Of a stretch of DNA of 64,000 bases, positions 1 through 8,237 are shown piece after piece. Origin of the DNA: DAOUTY01 sp964453665 (GTDB lineage: Bacteria; Chloroflexota; Dehalococcoidia; SZUA-161); NCBI GenBank assembly GCA_964453665.1, contig CAYVQT010000002.1, forward strand, positions 26,903 to 90,902, read 5' to 3'. A program made the position numbers and the translations under genes. Under the pieces are notes generated by a model. The model was not told the DNA's origin and did no database searches. It saw only the letters and a list, made by a program, of their open reading frames with translations. Positions within the stretch are counted from its first letter, which is position 1, and every line of letters starts with the position of its first letter.

Positions 1-1067
1 TTCTCTGCCTTCCCCATAACCTGCAGAGCGGCCTCTCCTATTCTTATCAGGCCCGTGGCACCGATGGGGTTGGTTGCCAGTACGCCCCCGGAGGGGTTTA
101 TTGGGAGCTCGCCATCCATGTTTGTCATACCGCTCCTGATGAGCCGGGGCCCTCCCCCCTCCTCACAGAGCCCCAGCGCCTCCATCCATGTGACGCCGGC
201 TGTCGATGCGGGTACATACAGCTCGGCCACGTCGAACTGGCGGTAAGGGTCGGTGATGCCTGCCATTTTATAGGCCTCACCAGCAGCACGCTCCAGAGAC
301 GGCAGGTTCGCCAACCCGATTCCGTCTGCTACCTGGACCAGAATGTGACAGTCCCCCACACCCAGTATCCATGCGGGCCTCTCGGTAATACGCCTGGCCT
401 TATCCTCTACCGCAAATATTACAGCACAGGCGCCGTCGCTCCGGGGACACATATCGAGAAGCTTCATGGGGTAGGATATATAGGGTGATTTCATCACCTC
501 CTCTACCGTGATAGCCTGCCGAAGGTGGGCGTAAGGGTTGCACTGTGCCGCATTGTTGTGATCCCGCACGGAGACGAGCGCCGCATCCTCTTCGGTAGCG
601 CCGTACTTACTCATATACGCGGTGTACTGGGCTGCCAGCGGGCCTATCGCTCCACCGCAGAACTCCCTTTCTACAATGGGGTCAAAGCAGGTTGATATCG
701 CTGCGGTAGTATCAGATTCGGAGTTCTGCTCCCAGCCGATGGCCAGTACTGTGTCAAACAGGCCTGATGCCGCGTGGTAAAATCCGGCGTGCCCTACCGC
801 GCTGCCCGTCGTTCCTCCCGTAGTAACCTTCATGATCGGCTTCATATATCCGCCGGAACCGTCTACGCTCCACATATCTACATAGTTGATTGATTCGAAA
901 TGGTCCATGTTCCCGATCACTATGGAATCTATATCCGCCATAGTCAGTTCAGCGCTCTCCAGCGCCCTCTTAACCGCAATGCCGATTAATTCCTGGCCTT
1001 TACAGTCGGTGTTCCTGGACTTGTGATGGGTTTGCCCTACTCCTACTATTCCGACTCTATTCTTCAT
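1..1067 (-). CDS. Thiolase-superfamily protein, SCP-x/acetyl-CoA acetyltransferase-like (3' end cut by window)
   Basis: The frame is open from an ATG at 1067 to the window edge, about 355 residues, so the C-terminus is missing. It starts MKNRVGIVGVGQTHHKS, the usual start of SCP-x-type thiolases, and carries the NPSGGVLATNPIGATG segment of the thiolase fold. At the nucleophile position (normally CASG) it reads GGTTGSA, so the cysteine is replaced. The HP of the GHPxGA motif is NP, so the usual histidine is also missing. It lies 44 bp downstream of a second thiolase-like gene and is probably cotranscribed with it. It is therefore unlikely to be a classical thiolase. Some members of this superfamily that lack the cysteine act as acyl-CoA retro-aldolases with a DUF35 partner, and a DUF35 gene is in this operon. 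The role is inferred. Confidence 0.85.
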   Translation of the reverse strand, partial: MKNRVGIVGVGQTHHKSRNTDCKGQELIGIAVKRALESAELTMADIDSIVIGNMDHFESINYVDMWSVDGSGGYMKPIMKVTTGGTTGSAVGHAGFYHAASGLFDTVLAIGWEQNSESDTTAAISTCFDPIVEREFCGGAIGPLAAQYTAYMSKYGATEEDAALVSVRDHNNAAQCNPYAHLRQAITVEEVMKSPYISYPMKLLDMCPRSDGACAVIFAVEDKARRITERPAWILGVGDCHILVQVADGIGLANLPSLERAAGEAYKMAGITDPYRQFDVAELYVPASTAGVTWMEALGLCEEGGGPRLIRSGMTNMDGELPINPSGGVLATNPIGATGLIRIGEAALQVMGKAE

Positions 1068-1111
1068 CGCAGCGTGGGTCCCCCGGGTAAAATCCCTGTC
1101 TGTTCTCTGTT

Positions 1112-2248
1112 CTATCTTCCGAGTATGAATACGCAGTGCCCCTGTCCGCACGCGCCTTCGATACCGTGCGCCAGCGCTACTTTGGCACCCTTAACCTGTC
1201 TGGCGCCGGCTTCACCTCTGAGCTGCAGTACCGTCTCGGCAATCCGCGCCAGCCCGGCTACCTGAACTGGATGTGCGGAAAGTACCCCGCCCGATGGATT
1301 GACGGGTAGGGCGCCGTCCATCTGCGTCGTGCCTGAATCGATCATGTCGCCACCCTCACCCCGCCCGCAGAATCCCAGCCCTTCCATCCACATAAGCTCC
1401 ATATATGAGAAAGCGTCGTATACCTCGGCTACATCGATTTCCTTTACCGGGTCCTGAATCCCTGCCATGCCGTAAGCTCTCCCGGCAGCCGAAATTAAAG
1501 CATCTACGTCGGCCAGATCGCGGTCTCCAAGGTGATATGCGTCCGCGCAGTGACCGACGCCCCTTATCCAAACTGGATTACTGCACCTTTTCCTTGCTAC
1601 AGCCTCCCCCGCCATTATTATGGCGCACGCGCCATCGGATACGGGGGATGCATCAAGGAGCTTTATCGGGTCTGCCAGGAGCCTGGACTTGAGCACATCA
1701 TCGGCCGTGATGTCGAGGGGCATATGTGCGTATGGATTGGCCTTGGCGTTCTTGTGGTTCTTAACTGAAACATTTGCGCATTGCCCCTCGGTGATACCAT
1801 ATTTGTGCATATAGCTCCTCATCTGGAGTGCTGAGGAATTTATCGCGTCAAGACCCAGGATGCGCTCGTAGACGGGGTCGAACATGGCGTTTGTGATTAC
1901 CGCCGGGATTCCCTCTGATACCTTGCTTTGCGCCACCACCAGAGTTATATCGTGGAGGCCGGAAAGGAGCCGCATAATCCCCATCAATGCGCCGTAGGTT
2001 CCATCACCCTCCACGTTGGTGGTAGGGACCTTGTGTGAACCGGTTGCCTCTGTAATCGTCATGCATGAAATGGTGCGGCCATCCCAGAAATCGTTACAAA
2101 CCGTGATCGTATTGTCTATGTCATCGATAGTCAGTTCCGCGTCTTCCAGCGCTTTGCAGGTGACCTCGTACGCCATCTCAGCGTGAGAGGCGGGATTATA
2201 TCTCTGATATTTAGTCTGGGCTACTCCTATGATTGCCACTTTGTCCAC
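1112..2248 (-). CDS. Thiolase-superfamily protein lacking the nucleophilic cysteine
   Basis: 378 residues, close to SCP-x-type thiolase length. It starts with GTG, preceded by AGGAGT. The N-terminus MDKVAIIGVAQTKYQ and the late NPSGGVLSAHPVQVAG and GACGQGHCVFILGR segments give the family. Where thiolases have the acyl-accepting cysteine it reads VEGDGTYGA, with no Cys. The late HP histidine is kept. It is a diverged paralogue of the next gene in the operon, so the two may form a heteromer. DUF35 proteins often bind such thiolase-like partners, and one lies 41 bp upstream. The substrate is unknown; a role in cleaving or making a branched acyl-CoA is inference. Confidence 0.87.
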   Translation of the reverse strand: MDKVAIIGVAQTKYQRYNPASHAEMAYEVTCKALEDAELTIDDIDNTITVCNDFWDGRTISCMTITEATGSHKVPTTNVEGDGTYGALMGIMRLLSGLHDITLVVAQSKVSEGIPAVITNAMFDPVYERILGLDAINSSALQMRSYMHKYGITEGQCANVSVKNHKNAKANPYAHMPLDITADDVLKSRLLADPIKLLDASPVSDGACAIIMAGEAVARKRCSNPVWIRGVGHCADAYHLGDRDLADVDALISAAGRAYGMAGIQDPVKEIDVAEVYDAFSYMELMWMEGLGFCGRGEGGDMIDSGTTQMDGALPVNPSGGVLSAHPVQVAGLARIAETVLQLRGEAGARQVKGAKVALAHGIEGACGQGHCVFILGR

Positions 2249-2289
2249 GGTTCACTCCTGGAGTAAAGTCACTCCGCTTGTGGCATTGC

Positions 2290-2766
2290 TCATGATCTCA
2301 ACGGCCTGAAATATTTAATGTCCAGGTAATTACCCTCTCGTGCTTCCCGGAACACCGCCTGCACTCTCATGCCAACCCTGATATCTTCCGGCTCGATTTC
2401 TCCCAGCAGGTGTACCAGGCCGCTGCTCGCTCCATCCAGCTTTATGATGCCCAGTGCGTAGGGAGGTTCCAGCGGCTGAATCCCCGGAACGGAATATCTT
2501 GTTATAGTATAGGTTAACAGAGTGCCTGCGTCTCCGACCTTTACCCACTCGTCAATGTCGAGGAAACACCGCGGGCAGGTCTCCCTGGGTGGTACATACA
2601 CCCACCCGCACCGGTGACATTTCGTGCCCCAGATCTTGCGGTGGTCCTTTATCTCCCGGTAGAATCTGCTCCCCGCCTTCCCTGCGTGCCATGTATATGG
2701 GAGCTTTATGCGGCTGGGGTACTTTAGAGTCCCGGTGTTGCCCAGTTCCTCACTGCTAACAGCCAT
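2290..2766 (-). CDS. DUF35 (ChsH2-like) Zn-ribbon/OB-fold acyl-CoA-associated protein
   Basis: 158 residues. A rubredoxin-like zinc ribbon has Cys at about positions 50, 53, 64 and 67 (CHRC...CPRC), followed by an OB fold containing GTLLTYTITRY and PYALGIIKLDG. Proteins of this family bind thiolase-like or hydratase partners and help hold acyl-CoA; they are not usually enzymes alone. The ATG at 2766 has GAGGAG about 9 bases upstream. It lies 21 bp after maoC and 41 bp before the first thiolase-like gene, so it is almost certainly the partner of one or both of those proteins. Confidence 0.9.
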   Translation of the reverse strand: MAVSSEELGNTGTLKYPSRIKLPYTWHAGKAGSRFYREIKDHRKIWGTKCHRCGWVYVPPRETCPRCFLDIDEWVKVGDAGTLLTYTITRYSVPGIQPLEPPYALGIIKLDGASSGLVHLLGEIEPEDIRVGMRVQAVFREAREGNYLDIKYFRPLRS

Positions 2767-2787
2767 AGCTGTACTCTCCTCGCGTCT

Positions 2788-3219
2788 TTAGCCGGACTTC
2801 TTGGCAATCAGCACTTTCATGGTTGAAATTGCGACGTCTTCGCCCCTCTGGTTCTTGACCGATTCCTTTAGATTAACAACGCCGCCCAGTTCGCCTTTGT
2901 CCTGTTTCTCAATAACCTCCAGCTCTACGTGGATGGTGTCGCCGATCCTGGTCGGTGCCGTAAACCTTACCTTGTCCATGCCGTAGAAGGCGATAATCGC
3001 CATCTCGTAAAGGGGCATAAGTCCCGTGGCGACCGAGAGAACCAGCATACCGTGAGCTATTCTCTCGCCAAACGGGGACTTTTTAGCATATTCTATATTG
3101 GTATGAAGTGGGTACCAGTCCCCGCTGAAGGCGGCGAAATTGACTATATCTGCTTCCGTGATCGTCCTCGCTCTCGTTACTTCTATATCACCAACCTGAA
3201 AGTCATCGTAGTATCTCAT
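2788..3219 (-). CDS. MaoC-like (R)-specific enoyl-CoA hydratase/dehydratase
   Basis: About 143 residues, a single hot-dog domain. The hydratase motif is visible as GDWYPLHTN...FGERIAHGMLVLS, with the Asp and His of the MaoC catalytic dyad. I chose the ATG at 3219 (MRYYDDFQVGDIEV) because GGGAGG lies just upstream and the N-terminus matches the family. An in-frame ATG at 3234 overlaps the BKACE stop by 4 bp (ATGA) and is the alternative, implying translational coupling. It probably hydrates an enoyl-CoA in the same pathway as its neighbours. Confidence 0.9.
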   Translation of the reverse strand: MRYYDDFQVGDIEVTRARTITEADIVNFAAFSGDWYPLHTNIEYAKKSPFGERIAHGMLVLSVATGLMPLYEMAIIAFYGMDKVRFTAPTRIGDTIHVELEVIEKQDKGELGGVVNLKESVKNQRGEDVAISTMKVLIAKKSG

Positions 3220-3230
3220 ACTGCCTCCCA

Positions 3231-4157
3231 TCACCAGTTAACCTTGTCCAGACCCTTGAGCCCCAGAATTTGCCTGGCCTCGTCGGGTGTGGCTGGCTCT
3301 ATACTTAACTGACGCGCTATAGTGACTATTTTCTCTACCTGTTCAGCGTTGCTCTTCGCTAATGTCCCCTTGCCGGAGTACAGGCTGTCTTCAAGGCCGA
3401 CCCTGACATTCCCGCCCATAGTTAAGGCCATAGTGCACATTGGAAGCTGGTGTCGTCCCGCAGCACATACTGACCATACGAAATCCCCGATAAGTTCGCG
3501 TGCAGTGTTGTAAAGAAATACCAGGTTATTGGCTGAAGGGGGAATGCCGCCCAGTATGCCCATGACGAACTGAAGGTAGACAGGCTTCTTAAAACGTTTC
3601 TTCTCCCTTTGGAGCATGAAGGCGACGTTGTTGATCATTGCCGAATCGTAAATCTCCAGCTCGGGCTTGGTACCGTTCTCGGCGAAAAGATGGCAAAATT
3701 CACGTAATGTCTTAAAGGTATTGGGAAATATATAGTCCTCGGAGAACTCCAGGTAGAATTTTTCCCAGGGGTACTTGAATTCCTTAATTACATCCACAAT
3801 GGGAAACAAAGCGAAATTTGTCGAGCCGAAGTTCAATGATGCCAGTTCCGGTTTGAAGGCTGGTATTACCCTGCCCCGCTCCTCAACGGTCATGCCTGCG
3901 CCGCCGCCGGTGGTCAGACAGAGAACCATATTGCACCTGCTTTTCACATCGGTGACTACTTCCCGGAACAGCTCTATGTCCGGGCTGGGCTGCCCTGTCT
4001 CTGGATTGCGGACATGGATATGGGCTACTGCTGCCCCGGCATCATATGCCCTCACCGCCTCATCGGCTATCTGTTTGGGCGTGATTGGCAGGTGAGGGGT
4101 CATGGTGGGAGTATGAATACTGCCCGTTATTGCTGCGGTGACTATAACCTTTTTCAT
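3231..4157 (-). CDS. Beta-keto acid cleavage enzyme (BKACE, DUF849)
   Basis: 308 residues, the full length for this family. BKACE enzymes are Zn-dependent and condense a beta-keto acid with acetyl-CoA, releasing acetoacetate and a new acyl-CoA (3-keto-5-aminohexanoate cleavage is the type reaction). Visible are the HIHVRN zinc motif near residue 46, TTGGGAGMTVEERG, SLNFGSTNF and the late VRVGLEDSLY segment. It is the first gene of the operon BKACE-maoC-DUF35-thiolase-thiolase, with AAGGAG 11-12 bases before the ATG. The beta-keto substrate cannot be read from sequence. Confidence 0.93.
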   Translation of the reverse strand: MKKVIVTAAITGSIHTPTMTPHLPITPKQIADEAVRAYDAGAAVAHIHVRNPETGQPSPDIELFREVVTDVKSRCNMVLCLTTGGGAGMTVEERGRVIPAFKPELASLNFGSTNFALFPIVDVIKEFKYPWEKFYLEFSEDYIFPNTFKTLREFCHLFAENGTKPELEIYDSAMINNVAFMLQREKKRFKKPVYLQFVMGILGGIPPSANNLVFLYNTARELIGDFVWSVCAAGRHQLPMCTMALTMGGNVRVGLEDSLYSGKGTLAKSNAEQVEKIVTIARQLSIEPATPDEARQILGLKGLDKVNW

Positions 4158-4564
4158 GAATTGTGCATTCTCCTTAGGTCTGAGTTTATAGTATCGACAG
4201 ATTGTGAGCTCGCCGGTTTCCGTATCATGTTGTGTTAGGTACGGTCTTGCACTCGTTTCTCGGTGCCGACATCGTAAATGACTGAAGGGCTCCTGTCAAT
4301 GGCTCTTAACGGTGTAAGGTTGTGGAGGAGTGGTCGGGGCCGTTCAGGGTGAGCTTGTCGAACCATGCGTAGGGGCGTTTCGCGAAACGCCCCTACCTGT
4401 GAAACATCTGCCGTCTTGAATCGAGTTGTTTCAGGAACAGTATTTTCATCTTTCGTGGTGAGTACTGCAAATGTCCATGACTGATTCCAGAGCGGAGTTC
4501 GTTTATACAGGGGTTTAATGTAAGCGTTGATTAATTGGAGGGGAACAGTCTGTGCTTCAAGTCA
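4158..4564. other. 407-bp intergenic stretch with REP-like repeat
   Basis: It separates the acyl-CoA operon promoter side from the 3' end of the first PAS kinase gene. The left half should hold the operon promoter on the minus strand, but I see no convincing -35/-10 pair. The right half is the repeat annotated separately. No gene is seen. Confidence 0.6.
4340..4490. repeat. Interspersed REP-like repeat, copy A, with 28-bp palindrome
   Basis: It contains a perfect palindrome at 4369-4396 (arms GTAGGGGCGTTTCG) preceded by GTTCAGGGTGAGCTTG, a typical REP-like string. About 120 bp matches the copy at 11481-11620, including AACCATGC before the palindrome, GTCTTGAAT after it, and a TTTCATCTTTCGTGGTGAG stretch further on. 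Both copies are in the same orientation and flank the block of two kinases and treT. Confidence 0.8.
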
Positions 4565-6907
4565 TTAGAGCTGGAATTCGGTAGAGTCGGCTTGTGGTGC
4601 AGAGGGCTGAGCTTCGGAGACTACGGGCAACTCTACCACGAAGGTTGTGCCTTTGCCGAGTTCGCTTGTGGCGTATATATTACCGTGGTGACCTTGGATG
4701 ATACCATAGCAGATGCTGAGACCTAGACCTGTGCCCCTCCCCACATCCTTGGTAGTGAAGAACGGGTCAAACATGCTACCCAGGTTTTCCTCTGGAATGC
4801 CGGGCCCATCGTCGGCAAAGCTAATCAGTATCATTTCGTCTGCCTTTTGCGTCTTAATACAGAGCTTTCCTCTGCCGTGAGCCTCTGTCATTGCCTGCTC
4901 CGCGTTGGTTACAAGGTTCACAAATACCTGCTGTATCTGGTTGAAATCAGCCAGGGTCAAAGGTAGGTCCGGTTCAAGCTCTGTTACCAGCGCTATGTTG
5001 TTAACATTCATACGATAGGTGTGTAGTTCCAGACTCTTCTCGATGACTTCGTTGATTGAAATGAACCGTTGCTCGGGTTTATGCCTGCGGGCGAAGGAGA
5101 GCATGTTGCTCGTGATCCTGGAGGCGCGTTGTGCCTCCCTGTAGATAGTGCCAACGTCGTTCTTTGTGGTTTCATCCAGGTCGTCCCTGTCGTTGAGAAG
5201 TTCGGCAAACGCCTGGACAGCCGCTAGGGGGTTGTTCAACTCGTGGGCGATGCCTGCCGCCAGTTCTCCTACCGCGGCCAGTCGCCCGGTGAGCTGGAGC
5301 TGCTGCTCCAATCTCTGTTTATCTTCCTGGGCCTCTCTACGCTCGGTAATGTCTCTGACAACCACCGATACCGCGGGTCCGCCTGCGTACTCGATGAGCC
5401 TTGCTCCAAACTCGACGGGACAAGTCGTTCCGTCCTTCCTTACCAGAGTCGTTTCATATTGCCTCGGTACGGTCTCACCGTGCTTTCTCCTCTTATGCAA
5501 TTCAACTAATTCCTCCAATATGGCACATGGCAGGAATTGCTGAATGGCCTTGTCGATCACCTCATCCTGGGTATATCCAAACATCTCCGCAATTAGTGCG
5601 TTGGCAAAGACTATTCTGGACTCCTGGATTACGCAGTAACCATCGCTCATTGCCTCAACGAATCCCTGGAATTTTTCCTCTGATCCCTGAAGCGCTTTTT
5701 CCGCCTGTTTTCTCTCAGTGATATCGATGAAAGCGGAGATAATCAGGATAGGACTACCCTGTTCATCTTTGGCTATGCTGGACTGCAATTGGACGTAAAT
5801 ATTCTTGCCATCCCTGTTCGTCCCCGCCAGCTCTCCCTCCCAGGCCCCGTTATTGATTATTGACTCTGCTATGCTCATGAAATCGGCGGCCATGTCAGGT
5901 CTCAATAGCTCCAAGTAGGACTTTCCGATTATATCCTCTTTTCTGCTTATTCCCCACAGTCTGAGGCAGGCCTGGTTGACGTAGATTATATTTCCTTCGA
6001 TATCGGACATGGCAATCGCGTTTATGGAATAATCAAGTGCGTTTTGTTTGACACGCAGTTCTTCCTCGGCCTGCTTGCGCTCGGTAATATCCCGGAAGTT
6101 GACGACGATGCCTGAGACTACAGGGTCATGCAGAAGATTACTGCATACCGCGTCAATATAGCGCCATGAGCCGTCTTTGTGCCGGGCGCGTAGCTCTATT
6201 CGCACATTCTGAATCTGATTATTAAGCATTTGAGAGATGGTATTAGCTGCAATGGGTGTATCATCGGGGTGGATCAGGTCGAAAATACTTTTACCGTGTA
6301 GCTCCTCTGGATCATAACCGCTTATATTGAGAGTAGACGGACTTTCATAGCCGATGGTTCCGTCGCTGTTGAGAATCAGGATGATGTCCGAGGAGTTCTC
6401 GATCAGCGACTGGAAATATCGTTCTCTATGTTTTACAGCCCTGTCGGTCTTCGCCAACTCGCGTTGCCTGCGCTCGGTGACGTCGTGGGCAACCGTGATG
6501 AGCTCGGGAGGCTCCTTCTCCGGTATTCGGGAGATAGAGAACTCGACGTATGCAATGTTTCCGTCCTTCTTCTTTATCCGCATTGTCCCTCTAAAATGAC
6601 GCTGCTCCGCGGTTACGCGGTAGACTGTCTCTGTTATTTCTGCGGGGTCTGTGTCGTCAGGGAAAAAGAAACTTCCGTCTGTTCCGATAAGCTCGTCCTT
6701 TTTATAGCCGAATACTTCCTCAACCCTGTCGTTACACCAGACTATCACTCCACTGCGTGACTTGGTGATTGCATCCGGTATGTTTTCGACCAGTGTTGAG
6801 TAATCCTCCGCCGATCCCCAGGTAGCTTCCTGGACATCTACTCGTTTATGCCCTTTGCTGCCCGTCGAACGGGGTTTATTTCGTACTGAGCCGCTTTTCA
6901 CTACCAC
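4565..6907 (-). CDS. PAS-domain sensor histidine kinase (four PAS domains)
   Basis: 780 residues, with no predicted membrane segment, so probably cytoplasmic. It has four PAS domains in series (about 27-145, 160-275, 285-405 and 410-530), then HisKA with the phospho-acceptor His in GIAHELNNPLAAVQ, and a C-terminal HATPase with an N box (NLVTNAEQAM), G1 DDGPGIPEE and G2 GRGTGLGLSICYG. It starts with GTG after GAGGAAGGG. It follows treT by 21 bp and is probably cotranscribed with it. No receiver-domain gene is adjacent, so its partner is elsewhere. Its kinase core is closely similar to that of the gene at 8238-11126, indicating duplication. Confidence 0.93.
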   Translation of the reverse strand: MVVKSGSVRNKPRSTGSKGHKRVDVQEATWGSAEDYSTLVENIPDAITKSRSGVIVWCNDRVEEVFGYKKDELIGTDGSFFFPDDTDPAEITETVYRVTAEQRHFRGTMRIKKKDGNIAYVEFSISRIPEKEPPELITVAHDVTERRQRELAKTDRAVKHRERYFQSLIENSSDIILILNSDGTIGYESPSTLNISGYDPEELHGKSIFDLIHPDDTPIAANTISQMLNNQIQNVRIELRARHKDGSWRYIDAVCSNLLHDPVVSGIVVNFRDITERKQAEEELRVKQNALDYSINAIAMSDIEGNIIYVNQACLRLWGISRKEDIIGKSYLELLRPDMAADFMSIAESIINNGAWEGELAGTNRDGKNIYVQLQSSIAKDEQGSPILIISAFIDITERKQAEKALQGSEEKFQGFVEAMSDGYCVIQESRIVFANALIAEMFGYTQDEVIDKAIQQFLPCAILEELVELHKRRKHGETVPRQYETTLVRKDGTTCPVEFGARLIEYAGGPAVSVVVRDITERREAQEDKQRLEQQLQLTGRLAAVGELAAGIAHELNNPLAAVQAFAELLNDRDDLDETTKNDVGTIYREAQRASRITSNMLSFARRHKPEQRFISINEVIEKSLELHTYRMNVNNIALVTELEPDLPLTLADFNQIQQVFVNLVTNAEQAMTEAHGRGKLCIKTQKADEMILISFADDGPGIPEENLGSMFDPFFTTKDVGRGTGLGLSICYGIIQGHHGNIYATSELGKGTTFVVELPVVSEAQPSAPQADSTEFQL

Positions 6908-6928
6908 GTCTTGCCCTTCCTCTACGGG

Positions 6929-8161
6929 CTAATCGATGCTCCTTCGCTTGCGCCGCCAGAGCAGATCGTTCAGCAGGTCTAAATAATCGAGCAGCAGCCT
7001 TGTGATCAGGAAGTTCCCCCTGATAGTTTCCTTGCCCTTTTTACCCATTTGCTTTGCCAGGTCTGCATTCTGAAGTAGCTGAACGACCTTATTTGCGAAC
7101 TCTTGTGTGTCATGAGGTTCGACTAGAAAGCCGTTTTTCGCCTCCCTCAACTGGATGGGAATCCCCCCTACATTTGTAGCTACCACCGGCGTTTCCTTAA
7201 ACAAGGCCTCTGTTATACAGAGGCAGAACCCCTCCTTTAGGGACTTCTGCAGCACAACTGTCGAGAACCGTTGTATGGCGTTCACAAAGGTCTGGCTATC
7301 ACCTTTCACAAATATGACGTCACCGCTTTCGACTAACTTCTCAGCTTTACGATAGGTCCTTGAGAAGACCTCGGAGCCTTCGGGGTCGTCTATGGATGAC
7401 GAGTAGCAGTAAACCAACCTGCAGTCGACTTTTTCTCTTACAAGTTCAAAGACATCGAGTAAACCTTCGGGGTCTTTCCAGTGGTCCATTCTTGAAACCT
7501 GAGTGATAACAGGCTTATCCGTTGGTATTCCGGCATTCTGGACCTCTTTCAGCACCGCATCCCTGGAGAGGTACCTGTTCTTGGGCGACAGCGGGTCGAT
7601 GGCGGGGTAGATGACCCTCTGCTCTACCGGGAGGTCTTTCTTGAGATACAATTCATTTGAAACTATGGTCATGTCGTAGCGAAGGATGAACTTCTTAAGT
7701 AGCTCCCAGAGACTCCCATGCGGGTTCGACAGGTCTACGTGGCACCGCCAAACCCAGGGCTCTCTTTTCTTATAGAACTTTATCAGCGGTAGAGGTTGAG
7801 GGTCGTGGACAATTACGCAGTCCGCATCTATACTGCAATAGGCGGAGAAAGCTTCATTTGTTTGGACATAAAGGTGCTCTTTAGCTTTATCAATATCTAC
7901 TGAGCTGCTCTGGAGGCCGTTGTGGAATTCCTTTGTCAGCGTGAAGAAATCGAGAGTTCCATGGAGCACTCTCCAGTCTGTCTCTATGCCAGCATCGTTC
8001 ATGAGCAGCACCAGAGAGTTAAGTATCTCCGCGACACCGCCGCCCTCATTGGTTGAGTTGATGTGCACCACGCGCCTTCCCTGTAGCCGCCTTGCTCTCT
8101 TGTAGATCTCGGCTATGATCTCATCACCTACAATTTCCCTGTAATCATCCAGACTTTTCAT
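6929..8161 (-). CDS. treT: GT4 glycosyltransferase, trehalose synthase TreT-like
   Basis: 410 residues, the length of TreT, which makes trehalose from NDP-glucose and glucose. The N-terminal segment RVVHINSTNEGGGVAEIL and the following NDAGIETDWRVLHG are typical of TreT. The C-terminal GT4 nucleotide-sugar site is seen as LKEGFCLCITEALFKETPVVA, with the spaced Glu pair. It sits between two sensor kinases, so trehalose production may answer an osmotic or energy signal (inference). Related GT4 enzymes with other acceptors cannot be excluded. Confidence 0.85.
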   Translation of the reverse strand: MKSLDDYREIVGDEIIAEIYKRARRLQGRRVVHINSTNEGGGVAEILNSLVLLMNDAGIETDWRVLHGTLDFFTLTKEFHNGLQSSSVDIDKAKEHLYVQTNEAFSAYCSIDADCVIVHDPQPLPLIKFYKKREPWVWRCHVDLSNPHGSLWELLKKFILRYDMTIVSNELYLKKDLPVEQRVIYPAIDPLSPKNRYLSRDAVLKEVQNAGIPTDKPVITQVSRMDHWKDPEGLLDVFELVREKVDCRLVYCYSSSIDDPEGSEVFSRTYRKAEKLVESGDVIFVKGDSQTFVNAIQRFSTVVLQKSLKEGFCLCITEALFKETPVVATNVGGIPIQLREAKNGFLVEPHDTQEFANKVVQLLQNADLAKQMGKKGKETIRGNFLITRLLLDYLDLLNDLLWRRKRRSID

Positions 8162-8202
8162 GGTTAGAACCTTACTAATACCTTATTGTTGATATTTAAA
8201 AT

Positions 8203-8232
8203 AGTAGAGGCGGTTCGCGAACCGCCTCTACT
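8203..8232. terminator. 30-bp perfect palindrome, possible bidirectional terminator
   Basis: The arms AGTAGAGGCGGTTCG and their exact complement meet at TTCGCGAA, the same centre as the palindromes at 4369 and 11502. It lies 5 bp after the stop of the 8238 kinase gene, and the minus-strand transcript continues into ATTTTAAAT, a weak U-tract. It may end that transcript or simply be a REP-like element. Confidence 0.55.
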
Positions 8233-8237
8233 CCTAA

